The position numbers were made by a program, and so were the translations under genes. 64,000 nt of DNA from Pedobacter fastidiosus (lineage in GTDB: Bacteria; Bacteroidota; Bacteroidia; Sphingobacteriales; Sphingobacteriaceae): contig NZ_JACRYL010000021.1 of NCBI RefSeq assembly GCF_014306625.1, forward strand, positions 1-64,000, read 5' to 3'. Of this stretch, positions 16,499-25,964 are shown in pieces. The notes below the pieces were generated by a model, which saw nothing but the letters and a program-made list of their open reading frames with translations, was not told the origin of the DNA and did not search any database. How positions within the stretch are numbered: position 1 is the stretch's first letter; each line of letters opens with the position of its first letter.

Positions 16499-19105
16499 CT
16501 AAAGTTCAGTACCGATGGTAAAGCGCAGACCGATCGGGCTTACGCCTGGATGGTTAAGATAGCCGATGCGTTTAATTACATCAACACGGAGTACCTTTAA
16601 AATGTTCCCAATGCCTAAACCCACTTCTGCATAAGGTGCATTCCCAAGTGGAAAAGTCGACTGGCTTCCGGAGGAACTGCTGGGAAATCTGAACAGATCC
16701 GGGTGTAAAAATGGATTGTTTTGAGCCCTAAGTCCGCCGTAGATAATCTTGCCTGAAACGAATTCCCTAAGTTTTAAATGTTTGATAAGGGGAACCTTAT
16801 TTAGTAAAAAACCACCGAAGGCGTGGGTGATATCGAGCCCGATATAATGGTCGCTTACAAATTCCAGAAAATTCATGCTGTTGTAGGCACTCTTGTCATA
16901 GAGGTAGGTCTGGTTGGCCGGCAAGATTGAGAGCAGCGGAAAGGGAACCCTTCCCAGTACCGATCCCCCCAGAAGGGTAATATCTGAATAACCCAGCTGC
17001 GAGAGGTAAAACCTTTTGTAGATATTTGCACCAAGGGATAAATAGTTATAACCCGAGCCCAGAACACCTTTTGCACCATAGGCAGCCTGCATGGAGAATA
17101 TTGGATATTTGCTCTTGATGGTATGCCTGTTCTCGGACCCCATAAAGATCTGCTCATACGGGGCATAACGCAGGCCCAGACTAATCTCGGAAGTGGTGAT
17201 ACTGCTCAACCTTTCCCCTTTTCCTGTTTGAAAAACCAGATTATCTGCAGGATTCTGGTACCAGTACTTTAGCCCAATGTTAAAAGAGAGATGATCCGGA
17301 AAATCCCTTACATAATTTGCCTTAAATATCCGGTTATACAGCCATAGGTCGTTTTTGCCGCGGGTAAAGGAACCCAGGATACTCTGGAACTTATCAATCA
17401 GGAAATTCTGTCCGGGGATATCGGTATCATACTGATAGCTTAGCTTTAGGTAATTACTGGGGTAGCCCCAGGCCGGATTGCCGTTAAAGGCATAAGTAGT
17501 GGCGAGGCAATACTTCCACTTCTGGTCTTTAAGGCCGTATGCGGTATAACCTTCAAGATAAATATTATGGTTAAAATCTTTCGTGGTTCTGCCACCTATG
17601 CTTATCCTACTTCCCTCCAGCGAATTAAAGGAATAAAAACTTCCGTTTGGCCCCAGCTGTACCGGAACAATATCGGCATATCCTGCCGTTACGAATTTGG
17701 CCAGCCATACTGTCCTTTTATAGGAAGGCATTGTCTGGAGGCTATCAATATGTCTGTACACCAGTTTTTGAGCCCCAGATAGGCTATCGGTACGCAGACT
17801 ATCCCAGGGCTTGTCTGCCGCCGCTTTTGAAAAAAACGCTACCTGGTCCACTTTTCCCTGATAGAAATCTGCTGTTAATGGAGAATGGAGCTTGTAGCCG
17901 GTATAAGAAACGGCCCTATTGCCCAGTACCTTGGTTCCTTTCTTTTTCATCAGTCCAAAATCCGATTGAACATTGCTTTTACTCAGGTAAAACCTTCCAT
18001 CGGGATACTGCTGAAAGTCCTGCCTGATATCCATTCTTCGCACAAAGTTGATATTTATATGTTTATTGATCGAGAGCAGGTCTGATTTTACGGCATAGCG
18101 GCCATCCATGGTAATATACAATTTTCCTTCAAAGAGCAGATCGCCAAGGTTTCTGGGTGTAAAACTGATCTCAACAAGCTTTTCCTTTCCTGTTTTTAAT
18201 GTATCGGTAATAAAAAACTTGTAAAATTCCGGCGCATGATCGGCGATGGGGCTCAGGAACTGATTGGTGAGCACAAAGATATTGTTTGCATAGATATCGG
18301 GATTTCCATAAAGCCTGTTCAGGTAGATATCAAGCGCAGCGCTATCGATAAGTGTGCTATAGTTTACCTCCTTATGCGCCCTGAGTATCCTAATTGTCTT
18401 CGAAGGCATTTCCCTCGAATAAACATCCGAATATTTTTCTCCCATATACACCGGCAATGCTGTTTTTATACTGTCGCCGATCATCATAGTGGAATCGAGC
18501 AGGAACTTATATTTCGAGAAAACCTTCGATTTCAGGAACTTTTCGGGAAGATCAAAAAAAGAAAAATTAATGCGTTCGTACTGGTGGTACTCCAGGTAAT
18601 CGGCATTCTGCATGCTATTTGCATTCTTGTGGTCTATTACCTGCTGGATGAGCGATACAGCCGGATTATCCTTATTTTTATAATGCGTTTTGCCCGTTAC
18701 ATGGACAGATACCTCTCCGAGCTGGTTATCACTTCCCGCTAGCATTATATTCAATGTCTGGGTCTTACCTGGTGTAATCAACTTGATCACGGTTTTGAAG
18801 CCAACAGAAGAAAACTTAAGCTGCATAGGCTTTGCCTTGGTCATAATGCTGTACCGGCCATCCCCATCGGTCTTGACCGTGGCCTGCCCCCCAGCAAAAC
18901 TTACCGTAACACTGGGGAGCGGCTGCATAGTGGATGCATCAAGAACCTGCCCATTTACAACAGTTGGGACCTTATGCACTGCCGAATCCAGAAGCTTCAC
19001 AGTTCCTTTGCTATCAGAGGCTTTAAACAGGCTATCCCGCCTTTGACCGAAGAGCATAAGTGGAAACAGGAGAATCAAAAAAAATAAAATTGGATTAACT
19101 TTCAT
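16499..19105 (-). CDS. DUF5686 outer membrane protein with carboxypeptidase-like domain
   Basis: An 868-aa outer-membrane protein. The signal peptide (residues 1-20) ends in LMLFGQ. A carboxypeptidase-regulatory-like beta-sandwich occupies about residues 48-125 (VVNGQVLDASTMQPLPSVTV). The DUF5686 region starts with NPAVSLIQQVIDHK and EYHQYERINFSFFDLPEKF, and a long beta-strand-rich C-terminal part follows that is likely a barrel ending in RFTIGTEL. The length fits the family. Its substrate is unknown. A gap of 78 nt separates it from DUF2147 upstream, so it may have its own promoter. Confidence 0.85.
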   Translation of the reverse strand: MKVNPILFFLILLFPLMLFGQRRDSLFKASDSKGTVKLLDSAVHKVPTVVNGQVLDASTMQPLPSVTVSFAGGQATVKTDGDGRYSIMTKAKPMQLKFSSVGFKTVIKLITPGKTQTLNIMLAGSDNQLGEVSVHVTGKTHYKNKDNPAVSLIQQVIDHKNANSMQNADYLEYHQYERINFSFFDLPEKFLKSKVFSKYKFLLDSTMMIGDSIKTALPVYMGEKYSDVYSREMPSKTIRILRAHKEVNYSTLIDSAALDIYLNRLYGNPDIYANNIFVLTNQFLSPIADHAPEFYKFFITDTLKTGKEKLVEISFTPRNLGDLLFEGKLYITMDGRYAVKSDLLSINKHININFVRRMDIRQDFQQYPDGRFYLSKSNVQSDFGLMKKKGTKVLGNRAVSYTGYKLHSPLTADFYQGKVDQVAFFSKAAADKPWDSLRTDSLSGAQKLVYRHIDSLQTMPSYKRTVWLAKFVTAGYADIVPVQLGPNGSFYSFNSLEGSRISIGGRTTKDFNHNIYLEGYTAYGLKDQKWKYCLATTYAFNGNPAWGYPSNYLKLSYQYDTDIPGQNFLIDKFQSILGSFTRGKNDLWLYNRIFKANYVRDFPDHLSFNIGLKYWYQNPADNLVFQTGKGERLSSITTSEISLGLRYAPYEQIFMGSENRHTIKSKYPIFSMQAAYGAKGVLGSGYNYLSLGANIYKRFYLSQLGYSDITLLGGSVLGRVPFPLLSILPANQTYLYDKSAYNSMNFLEFVSDHYIGLDITHAFGGFLLNKVPLIKHLKLREFVSGKIIYGGLRAQNNPFLHPDLFRFPSSSSGSQSTFPLGNAPYAEVGLGIGNILKVLRVDVIKRIGYLNHPGVSPIGLRFTIGTEL

Positions 19106-19183
19106 CAGATTGAGAATATCGTTTATAGTTATTTAACATGGCCATTGCACAAAAACAAAGGAAATAGGTTTCAGGCTACCTAA

Positions 19184-19684
19184 TTACCGGAAATCCTTTT
19201 TTTGCCTATTGAAGACAATCCTCTTAAAGGAAACGGACTTACTTAAAAACTCAAAATGCCAATAACCCTTAACTTTTAATATACCATCCCGCTCCAGGCT
19301 TACGACCGAACTCCAGTCGCGGCCACTTAAGGGGTCATAAATCAATCCGTCTTCCCATCTTCCCGAAGAAGGGTTGTAGTTCAATCCACTAAGGATTTCC
19401 ATGCCCAACAGTTTTCGTTTCCTAAGCTGAGGATTTGGATTATGACTATCGCATCTGCTCTCCATCGGCCTCGAAATGATGTCTTTGTCGGTGAACCACA
19501 TTACGGTGGCCTTAAAAGCCCTGCCCTCTTTAGATATATTTACCACAACGTTCTTCTCAAGAGACAGCCAATCGCCGAGGATCTGATCTTCAGCACTGCA
19601 CACAGTGGATCTGGTGCCGTGCGAAACCTGCATCGAAAAAATCAACAGGAACGAGGCAAGACTCTGTTTGCTAGGGATTGACAT
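19184..19684 (-). CDS. DUF2147 domain protein
   Basis: A 166-aa protein with a weak N-terminal hydrophobic segment, probably an export signal. The DUF2147 pattern is visible: ILGDWLSLEKNVVVNI, LLGMEILSGLNYNPSSGRWE, GLIYDPLSGRDWSS, then LKVKGYWHFEF. Members are small extracytoplasmic beta-rich proteins of unknown role. The start overlaps the end of the sterol desaturase-like gene by 14 nt, so the two are co-transcribed. Confidence 0.82.
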   Translation of the reverse strand: MSIPSKQSLASFLLIFSMQVSHGTRSTVCSAEDQILGDWLSLEKNVVVNISKEGRAFKATVMWFTDKDIISRPMESRCDSHNPNPQLRKRKLLGMEILSGLNYNPSSGRWEDGLIYDPLSGRDWSSVVSLERDGILKVKGYWHFEFLSKSVSFKRIVFNRQKKDFR

Positions 19685-20525
19685 AAAGTTTTTGAGGTAT
19701 AGGTTCGCTACTGGCTTCTGCTTCCTGCTTTTTCTCCTTTTTCAGGAAGGGGTAGGCAAGTAAATTTGGGAAAGTCCTGATCTCTGAAGGGCTGACGGTA
19801 TCAATGCCGAAATTGATCTCCGATACTTCAAGTTCCCGGTAGGTTCCGAAGAGCCTGTCCCAGATACACAGAATATCTCCATAGTTCGAATCGGTGTACG
19901 GCATGCTATCATGATGATGGACCTTATGAAGCCCCGGGGTAATAAAAACCCACCTAAGAATGCGTTCCAGTCTTGCGGGATAGGAAATAGTGGTATGGGC
20001 CATCAGGTTTGAAAAACTCTGGATGAACTGCCGGATAAGCAAGATGGCCAATGGAACACCTGACAGGTAAACAGTAAGTACCATAAAACTGACCCTGATA
20101 AAGGTTTCCCCCGGATGTTCCCTTACAGTTGTAGAAACATCAAGCTCGGTATCGCTGTGGTGGATAAGGTGAAAGCTCCATAAAAATGCAGTTTTGTGCA
20201 TCATGTAGTGGTAGATGTATTCGAAGAAATCCATAACCAAAAAGCCCATAAGAAACCTGATGGCGAAACTGGATGGTAAGGGCAGCCTGTTCAATATACC
20301 CAGCCCCTGATCGGCTGTATATTCACTTACCTTGATTACGGCAAGCGTCAAAGGCAATTGAACCAGTGTCGCAGTTAACAAAAAGTGGAGATTGAGTACA
20401 GTGTGGCGCCATTTCTCCCTCAAGGGTTCCTTTCTGAAAAGGATTTCAGCATTCCACAGGGCGATGACAAGGGTGGCAAAGAAAAAGAGCTGGAGTGTAG
20501 TTGAATGATCTGGCTTACCGTTCAT
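19671..20525 (-). CDS. Sterol desaturase / fatty acid hydroxylase family protein
   Basis: A membrane-bound di-iron oxygenase of the fatty acid hydroxylase superfamily, 284 aa. Histidine boxes: H106 to H110 in YIYHYMMHK, HLIHH (H119, H122, H123), and HKVHHHDS near residue 210. Several hydrophobic helices (about 10-28, 45-65, 88-100 and 145-170) place it in the inner membrane. In bacteria such enzymes hydroxylate or desaturate lipids; the substrate here is unknown. It is followed by DUF2147 in the same operon and preceded by a small frame and DUF4249. Confidence 0.85.
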   Translation of the reverse strand: MNGKPDHSTTLQLFFFATLVIALWNAEILFRKEPLREKWRHTVLNLHFLLTATLVQLPLTLAVIKVSEYTADQGLGILNRLPLPSSFAIRFLMGFLVMDFFEYIYHYMMHKTAFLWSFHLIHHSDTELDVSTTVREHPGETFIRVSFMVLTVYLSGVPLAILLIRQFIQSFSNLMAHTTISYPARLERILRWVFITPGLHKVHHHDSMPYTDSNYGDILCIWDRLFGTYRELEVSEINFGIDTVSPSEIRTFPNLLAYPFLKKEKKQEAEASSEPIPQKLYVNP

Positions 20526-20551
20526 GGGAAATCGGAATAAATGATATGGGA

Positions 20552-20740
20552 TTATTGATTATTTTCATCTGCAGAATAGTCCCCGGCCGGTAAGGGCTGA
20601 TCGTTTTCGCCACACTGGTCAGTTTCAATAACCGCTATGTTAACAGAGGGGTTTGAGCGTTGAAATGGGGTAACAAGCAGCAGCCACGGTATCAACAACT
20701 GCATTTTTGCATTGAGATTTTCTTTTTGCAAAGGGTCCAT
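20552..20740 (-). CDS. Possible small protein, 62 aa
   Basis: An ATG-initiated frame (MDPLQKENLNAKMQLLIPWL) fills the 300-nt gap between the DUF4249 gene and the sterol desaturase-like gene. It has one hydrophobic stretch (LLIPWLLLV) and an acidic end. No family is recognised. A shadow frame on the same strand competes, so this may not be a gene. Confidence 0.35.
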   Translation of the reverse strand: MDPLQKENLNAKMQLLIPWLLLVTPFQRSNPSVNIAVIETDQCGENDQPLPAGDYSADENNQ

Positions 20741-20824
20741 AATTTGTTTTTTATTAGCAGGACAGCAAAAAGAAAAAATAGTCCTATACAGGGCAGCAAA
20801 AAAAACCAAAAAAAGATCAGAAAT

Positions 20825-21646
20825 TTATCTGATGAGCTCGGCAACGGTAAGCGACCTCTGGGAGACATCGCTACAGTGAAAGAAGCCCAGAGCGCTGCCA
20901 GAGACATTTCCCTTTATCACGCCTGGATTTGAAGAAAACAGGCTCTTCCAATCTGTTTCCTGAAAAAGACTATACAGATACCGCTCGTAGGATTGCGAAA
21001 TTGAGAATTGATATACCGTTACACTGTCTGTTGGAGCGCAAACATAATCGGTACGCTGTTCTAGCACTGGAGAAAGCGCATAAGGAGTTGCGTAAGTATG
21101 CATATAACGGAAATCCTGGCTTTGATCAAACCTCCCTGGCGACCATGCCTTTCCGCCCGGTAGCCTGTAAAGAAACTGTGATGCCATGTTTCCGTTAAAT
21201 ATATGTTTGGGAATAGAAAGTGTAATTTTTCCATCCTCGATGTTCGATCTCAAGTTTAGTTCACTGTTTTTGGGAGTTACATTTTTTTTCAGGGTATCCA
21301 CAGCCTCAAAAGATTTTCCGTTACAGGATATTTTTAGGTGGTAAGCCTTACCGAACATATTGTTATCCAGTAATACCGCGCTGTACACACCGGGCACTGA
21401 GGTAAGCTGTAATGGGACGTTGTTTATGGTTACAACAGCATCATTAACTGGGGTAACATCTCCCTGCGCAGAAAAAGATGGTTTGCTCAAAAAAATATAC
21501 TGTTCATCCGAACCGGTAGTAACGCCGCCCTCAACAACCAAGGGGATATCCTGTTGTGCATCAGGAAGCACCACTTTATCAACCAGTTCCTTTTTGCAGG
21601 CGAAGGCTAAAAGCATAACAATAAATAATCCAAGACGTTTTTTCAT
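20825..21646 (-). CDS. DUF4249 lipoprotein
   Basis: A 273-aa surface lipoprotein. The signal peptide MKKRLGLFIVMLLAFACKK has the lipobox LAFAC with Cys17 as the lipidated residue. The DUF4249 pattern follows: LVVEGGVTTGSDEQYIFLSK, VNDAVVTINN and YHLKISCNGKSFEAVDT. It starts 2 nt after the TonB receptor gene ends. In Bacteroidota DUF4249 genes usually sit next to a TonB receptor and probably form its surface partner; the ligand is unknown. Confidence 0.88.
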   Translation of the reverse strand: MKKRLGLFIVMLLAFACKKELVDKVVLPDAQQDIPLVVEGGVTTGSDEQYIFLSKPSFSAQGDVTPVNDAVVTINNVPLQLTSVPGVYSAVLLDNNMFGKAYHLKISCNGKSFEAVDTLKKNVTPKNSELNLRSNIEDGKITLSIPKHIFNGNMASQFLYRLPGGKAWSPGRFDQSQDFRYMHTYATPYALSPVLEQRTDYVCAPTDSVTVYQFSISQSYERYLYSLFQETDWKSLFSSNPGVIKGNVSGSALGFFHCSDVSQRSLTVAELIR

Positions 21647-21648
21647 CG

Positions 21649-24186
21649 CTAAAATCTAAAACTGTAAGAAAATGTGGGAAGTATCCCCGAAAAGGATTCT
21701 TCAAATCCTATGTTTTTTGCCGGCTCAACTGTTGTGATCCTATAAAATAGTGGATTTCGCCTATCGTAAACATTATAGATACCAAAGTTCCATGTACTTT
21801 CAACTTTTTTTGCCTTATCTGGTGTAGTCCTGTTTTTTGGATTGAGCTGCAATACAATATCAAGCCTGCTAAAGTCGGGCAGCCGGGCATTGTTCCGACC
21901 TTCATATATGGGTACTTTTATTCCATTGTTCAGGTAAAAGCCCACCGGAAGCGTGGTAGCTTTTCCACTGCGGTAATTGAAGAGCGAGGAAAGCACAAGT
22001 CTGGAGCTCAAAGGATAACTTAATGAAACCCTGAGGTCATGTGGAGTATCATATCCGGCGGGATATTTTTCACCCCCATTGATTTCTGCTGTTGTCCTGA
22101 AAGCCCGTGAATAAGTGTATTCTAATCCCACAGCTCCCTTGCAAACGTTATGGTGCACCGAAAGCTCGAGACCGTAGGCGGACGACCTGCCTACCCTTAT
22201 TAACTGCTCATAGTCAGGGTTAAGGATGATCTGGGCATGATCCACAAGATCCAGTTGGTTATGGGAATTCCTAGTGTAGGCAGAAAGGTTGAATGAACTG
22301 TTATGCATGCCGAGATAGCTGAATGTGGCAAAAAAAAAGTCTGAGCGCTGTGGTGCAACAGTTGGCCCGGAGGAAATATAAGTATCGATAGAAGAATAGG
22401 CCTGCTCATTGTTCTGCAAGACCTGAAGGTGCTGTACGGTTCTATTGTAGGTAAATTTCAATAACCTGTTCTTTTTAATGGTGACAATAAGCTGCGCCCT
22501 GGGCTCGAGGTTATAACTCGACCAGGAAGGGCCATAAATATTTGTTCCGATCTCACTGGACTGGTTAAAAATCCCTGCCCTAAGCCCATACCTTACCTGC
22601 AAAAAGCGTGAAAATTCGAGGTCATGGTCAAAGTACAATGCATACTCCAGTGCCGACACACGGTTAAGGCTTGTCGTTTTGTCATCAACCAGGGTTTCAC
22701 CCGGCCTTAAATGGTGGCGGGTGCCTATCACTCCGAACTGCATATGGTTTCCCCTGCCATTATTATAGGCTAAATCAGCCTTTAGGGTAACATCCCTGAT
22801 CCCGGTAAGCCATTCGTTGTTGGATGACTGGTTACCATTAAGGCTAAGATCGCTCCTGTAATTGCTATAAATGGCAGAAAAGTTCATAAAAAGCCTTGGT
22901 GTATAAATATGGTTCCACCTGAAGGTCATTGTGGTATTGGTCCAGTTATTACTATAATTGTCCTGGGAAAAAAGATGATCAAACCCATGGTAAAGTGATA
23001 AATATACCCTATCCTTTATACTTAAGATATAGTTTGTCTTAAAATTAAGATCATAATAATTGGCATTGACATTAAAAAAGCCATAACCGGCATTGAACAG
23101 ATCTGTCAAACTTCTTCTTGCTGCAAAAAGATAGGAACTTTTGTTTTTGATGAGCGGCCCTTCGGTTGCCAGTCGGGCCGAAAGCAGGCTAAATCCCCCT
23201 TTTAGGTGATAATCGGTCAGGCTTCCTTCTTCCAGCCGTGTATCTACTACCGAAGATAGTCTTCCACCGAACATGGCGGGGATATAGTCGGGATAGAGCT
23301 CAACATTTTTCACCGCATCTATATTAAGGACAGAAACCAGACCCAAGAGGTGCGTTGGGTTGTAAATCGGTGCCTCATCGATCAGTATGAGATTCTGGTC
23401 ATAGTCTCCGCCCCTTACCGAGAGTGCCGAGCTGCCTTCTGAAGGGTTCTTTACACCCTGCTGCATCTGAAGGGCCTTCATCACATCAACTTCGCCAGCA
23501 AAATAGGGCATTTTTTTGGTGTTCTTCAGCGATAGTCTTCTCACCGAACGTACCATTTCGAGTGAGTCTTCCGAGAGGGAACTGGCATGTATGCTGATCT
23601 GTTCAAGCTGATATGTTTTTTTTCCGAGGTGAACGTCCAGATAGCTATCCTGATTGAGAACAATAGGTGTTGAGTAGGTATTGTAGCCCAAATAGTCAAC
23701 GGTCAAGCTGTAAATTCCTTGGGCCAGCGAAATTGAAAAGTAGCCATATTGGTTGGAACTCTGCTTTTCCCCGTTGATTTCGAGTATTGCCCCGATCAGG
23801 TTTTCGCCCGTCTCTGCATCCTGCACAATCCCATGGATTGTAAGGCTGAGCTTTGCTCCTTTAGTGATCACGATTGTGCCTGCAATGAGCTCAAAATTAA
23901 GTGCTGTTCCATCAATAAGAACAGAAACAATTTTGCCCATACGCTGATTGATGAAACTTTGTGCCTTTATGGTGATATTGGGCATAATCTGGGGATCAAA
24001 TGCAATAGAGAGCCCGCTTTGCTTCTGCAACTGCTCTATTGCCCCTGAAAGGGTTCCTCCGGTTAACGATATCGTAATTGATTTACTTAAAGGGTCTTCC
24101 TGTGCAAAGCAGTTCCCATGGAACCACAGGCATACACTTAGGCATATGATGATCGTTTTTACGCAGGATTGATTCCTATTGGCCAA
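21649..24186 (-). CDS. TonB-dependent receptor with STN signalling domain
   Basis: An 845-aa outer-membrane transducer. Domains in order: signal peptide ending in CFAQ (about 1-29), STN domain (about 35-105, SGAIEQLQKQSGLSIAFD), carboxypeptidase-like domain (about 115-200), plug (about 210-330, SALSVRGGDYDQNLILIDEA) and a beta-barrel to the terminal FSYSFRF. The STN domain binds an anti-sigma factor, and the FecR gene lies directly upstream. The frame has no in-frame ATG near its start; it begins with TTG at 24186, 10 nt after the FecR stop, behind an A/G-rich stretch. Together with DUF4249 it likely imports a ligand and reports it to the sigma factor. Confidence 0.9.
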   Translation of the reverse strand: MANRNQSCVKTIIICLSVCLWFHGNCFAQEDPLSKSITISLTGGTLSGAIEQLQKQSGLSIAFDPQIMPNITIKAQSFINQRMGKIVSVLIDGTALNFELIAGTIVITKGAKLSLTIHGIVQDAETGENLIGAILEINGEKQSSNQYGYFSISLAQGIYSLTVDYLGYNTYSTPIVLNQDSYLDVHLGKKTYQLEQISIHASSLSEDSLEMVRSVRRLSLKNTKKMPYFAGEVDVMKALQMQQGVKNPSEGSSALSVRGGDYDQNLILIDEAPIYNPTHLLGLVSVLNIDAVKNVELYPDYIPAMFGGRLSSVVDTRLEEGSLTDYHLKGGFSLLSARLATEGPLIKNKSSYLFAARRSLTDLFNAGYGFFNVNANYYDLNFKTNYILSIKDRVYLSLYHGFDHLFSQDNYSNNWTNTTMTFRWNHIYTPRLFMNFSAIYSNYRSDLSLNGNQSSNNEWLTGIRDVTLKADLAYNNGRGNHMQFGVIGTRHHLRPGETLVDDKTTSLNRVSALEYALYFDHDLEFSRFLQVRYGLRAGIFNQSSEIGTNIYGPSWSSYNLEPRAQLIVTIKKNRLLKFTYNRTVQHLQVLQNNEQAYSSIDTYISSGPTVAPQRSDFFFATFSYLGMHNSSFNLSAYTRNSHNQLDLVDHAQIILNPDYEQLIRVGRSSAYGLELSVHHNVCKGAVGLEYTYSRAFRTTAEINGGEKYPAGYDTPHDLRVSLSYPLSSRLVLSSLFNYRSGKATTLPVGFYLNNGIKVPIYEGRNNARLPDFSRLDIVLQLNPKNRTTPDKAKKVESTWNFGIYNVYDRRNPLFYRITTVEPAKNIGFEESFSGILPTFSYSFRF

Positions 24187-24198
24187 TTTTCTTTTGTT

Positions 24199-25236
24199 TT
24201 AACTTCCGTTGGTTCTCACCTGTTTTCTTTTTTCCTGAAGATAGATTATCCCAGCCTTTTCTAAAAATTCCAGATTTAATGCGACACAGATTACCGAGAG
24301 CACATCACTTAATGACCTGTCTTTGAATTCGGCAGTAAAATGCCTTTTCAAGGTAAGGGAACCCAAAATCCTGATTTTTCTGTGATAGGCCAGTTCCAGG
24401 CTCTTTGCAACTTCGTTTAAGCTGGCATTATTGAAAACCAGGTGATGGTCAACATAGGCCATGTAATTGAGGTCACGGATGCTGTCCCGATGCATGTGCC
24501 CAGTTTTGGTTTGGTAGGTTGCTGTTTCTCCGGCTTTCAATATGGCTTTTGAAATTTCAGATCTGTTTTCATGGATGCTGATGATACCAGAGCGCACTGA
24601 AACTTTAAGCTGTTCTCCATCAATTCCAAAATTGAAACTTGTGCCGATATCCCTCACGGAGATATTTCCATAACTGATTGAAAAAGGCTTATTGGGATTG
24701 TGTACGATAGCTAAAAAGCATTCGCCATTTAGTAATTTTACCGCTCTAGAACGGTGAAAACTCCGCTTAGAGTAAGCTATACTGGAATTTGCATTCAGTA
24801 CAATTTTCGAACCATCAGGCAGGGTAAATCGGGCAGTTTCCGTATGGGTTGAGGACAGCACTACCCTATCCTGTTGCTGAAAGATGTAAATGGAAGAAAA
24901 GATGAAAAGAAAAAGCACCGCAGCTGCTCCGACCCATCGCAGGTAAACCAATGAGAGATTTTTTCTGTTCTCTGGTTTATCAATATTTTGTCCGGCCCTG
25001 AGTTTTTGGTGCAGGGAGGTGATCGAAATCTCCGTATCGAGCTGTCTGTAAATTTTTAGCAGTTCAAGATTGTCGGCATTTTCGACCATCTCCCTATAGG
25101 TTTTCTCGTTGGCAGGATCCTGTTTTCTCCAGACAATTAACTGTTCAGTTTCATGCTGGGATATATTGCCTTCCATTTCATCAAAGATGAGCTGAATGTA
25201 AAATGATTCTCCTTTAGTCGGGTCAAAGTTCTCCAT
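24199..25236 (-). CDS. FecR-family anti-sigma factor
   Basis: A 345-aa inner-membrane anti-sigma factor. The cytoplasmic N-terminal part (1-90) would hold the sigma factor. One membrane helix lies at about residues 95-117 (WVGAAAVLFLFIFSSIYIF). The periplasmic FecR domain follows (FTLPDGSKIVLNANSSIAYS, VRDIGTSFNFGI), and the C-terminal DUF4974 domain (VFNNASLNEVAKSLELAY) is related to the STN fold and would meet the receptor. The ATG at 25236 is 24 nt after the sigma gene. Confidence 0.92.
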   Translation of the reverse strand: MENFDPTKGESFYIQLIFDEMEGNISQHETEQLIVWRKQDPANEKTYREMVENADNLELLKIYRQLDTEISITSLHQKLRAGQNIDKPENRKNLSLVYLRWVGAAAVLFLFIFSSIYIFQQQDRVVLSSTHTETARFTLPDGSKIVLNANSSIAYSKRSFHRSRAVKLLNGECFLAIVHNPNKPFSISYGNISVRDIGTSFNFGIDGEQLKVSVRSGIISIHENRSEISKAILKAGETATYQTKTGHMHRDSIRDLNYMAYVDHHLVFNNASLNEVAKSLELAYHRKIRILGSLTLKRHFTAEFKDRSLSDVLSVICVALNLEFLEKAGIIYLQEKRKQVRTNGS

Positions 25237-25260
25237 ATTATTCGCTAGACAGTACCAAAG

Positions 25261-25851
25261 TTAAAAAGACCTATATAAAGTCAAGATAATAATAAAAATG
25301 AGGATTATTGGATATTCGAGGTGCTCTTTCAGCTTTTTGTAACCGTAGGTAAGATGGTTTTTAACCGTCTTGATGGATATATCAAGCCTATAGGCAATAT
25401 CCTGCTGTTTTAGCTTTTCGAATTTGCTCATCAAAAGTACTTTTCGGCATTGCTCGGGCAATTCCTCAATTGCCCTTTCCAGTGCTATTAGCTGCATTTC
25501 AAGTGCTTCAGCCTCATCCGTATGATCATTTTGGGCCAACTCCCCGATCTCACCGAGATCGGTATATCCCTTTACTGTTTTCTCGTGCTTTAAAGCGTTC
25601 AAAGAGGTATTCACTACTGCCTTCGATAGATAACTGGAAAGAGAATAGCTGAGTACTGGTGGGTTTTTCAAGTTCCAGATCTTAATAAATACATCATGCA
25701 CAATCTCTTCGGCCATTTCCTGGCTACGCAGATGGCGGAAAGAAAGGATATATAACCGCTTATAATGGCATCGGTACATCCCGTCGAATGCCTTAATGTC
25801 CTTCATGGAGATTGCATTAAGGATTTCCTGATCGCTGATTGCTGTTTCCAT
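25261..25851 (-). CDS. ECF sigma-70 factor
   Basis: A 196-aa extracytoplasmic-function sigma factor. Region 2 is at about residues 22-90 (FDGMYRCHYKRLYILSFRHL, AEEIVHDVFIKIW) and region 4 at about 125-178 (LPEQCRKVLLMSKFEKLKQQ, ISIKTVKNHLTYGYKKL). The C-terminus is a hydrophobic stretch, YPIILIFIIILTLYRSF, which could attach the factor to the membrane; such tails are seen in some Bacteroidota ECF factors. It is the first gene of the FecR/TonB receptor/DUF4249 set and should activate it when the receptor is occupied. Confidence 0.92.
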   Translation of the reverse strand: METAISDQEILNAISMKDIKAFDGMYRCHYKRLYILSFRHLRSQEMAEEIVHDVFIKIWNLKNPPVLSYSLSSYLSKAVVNTSLNALKHEKTVKGYTDLGEIGELAQNDHTDEAEALEMQLIALERAIEELPEQCRKVLLMSKFEKLKQQDIAYRLDISIKTVKNHLTYGYKKLKEHLEYPIILIFIIILTLYRSF

Positions 25852-25909
25852 AGTGGTGGATGGATGATATTTTATTATGAGGTTGCAAAGGAATTTAAAA
25901 CGACAGCAG

Positions 25910-25959
25910 ATATCCGGCCCATGTTAATTGCCCGTCAGCCATTAACATGGGCGGGATAT
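25910..25959 (-). terminator. Long inverted repeat after the beta-propeller gene
   Basis: Arms of 19 nt (25910-25928 and 25941-25959) pair with one mismatch around a 12-nt loop. It starts 6 nt past the stop of the propeller gene. No strong T-run follows on the minus strand, so a terminator is likely but not certain. It also insulates the ECF sigma promoter downstream. Confidence 0.55.
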
Positions 25960-25964
25960 TTAAT

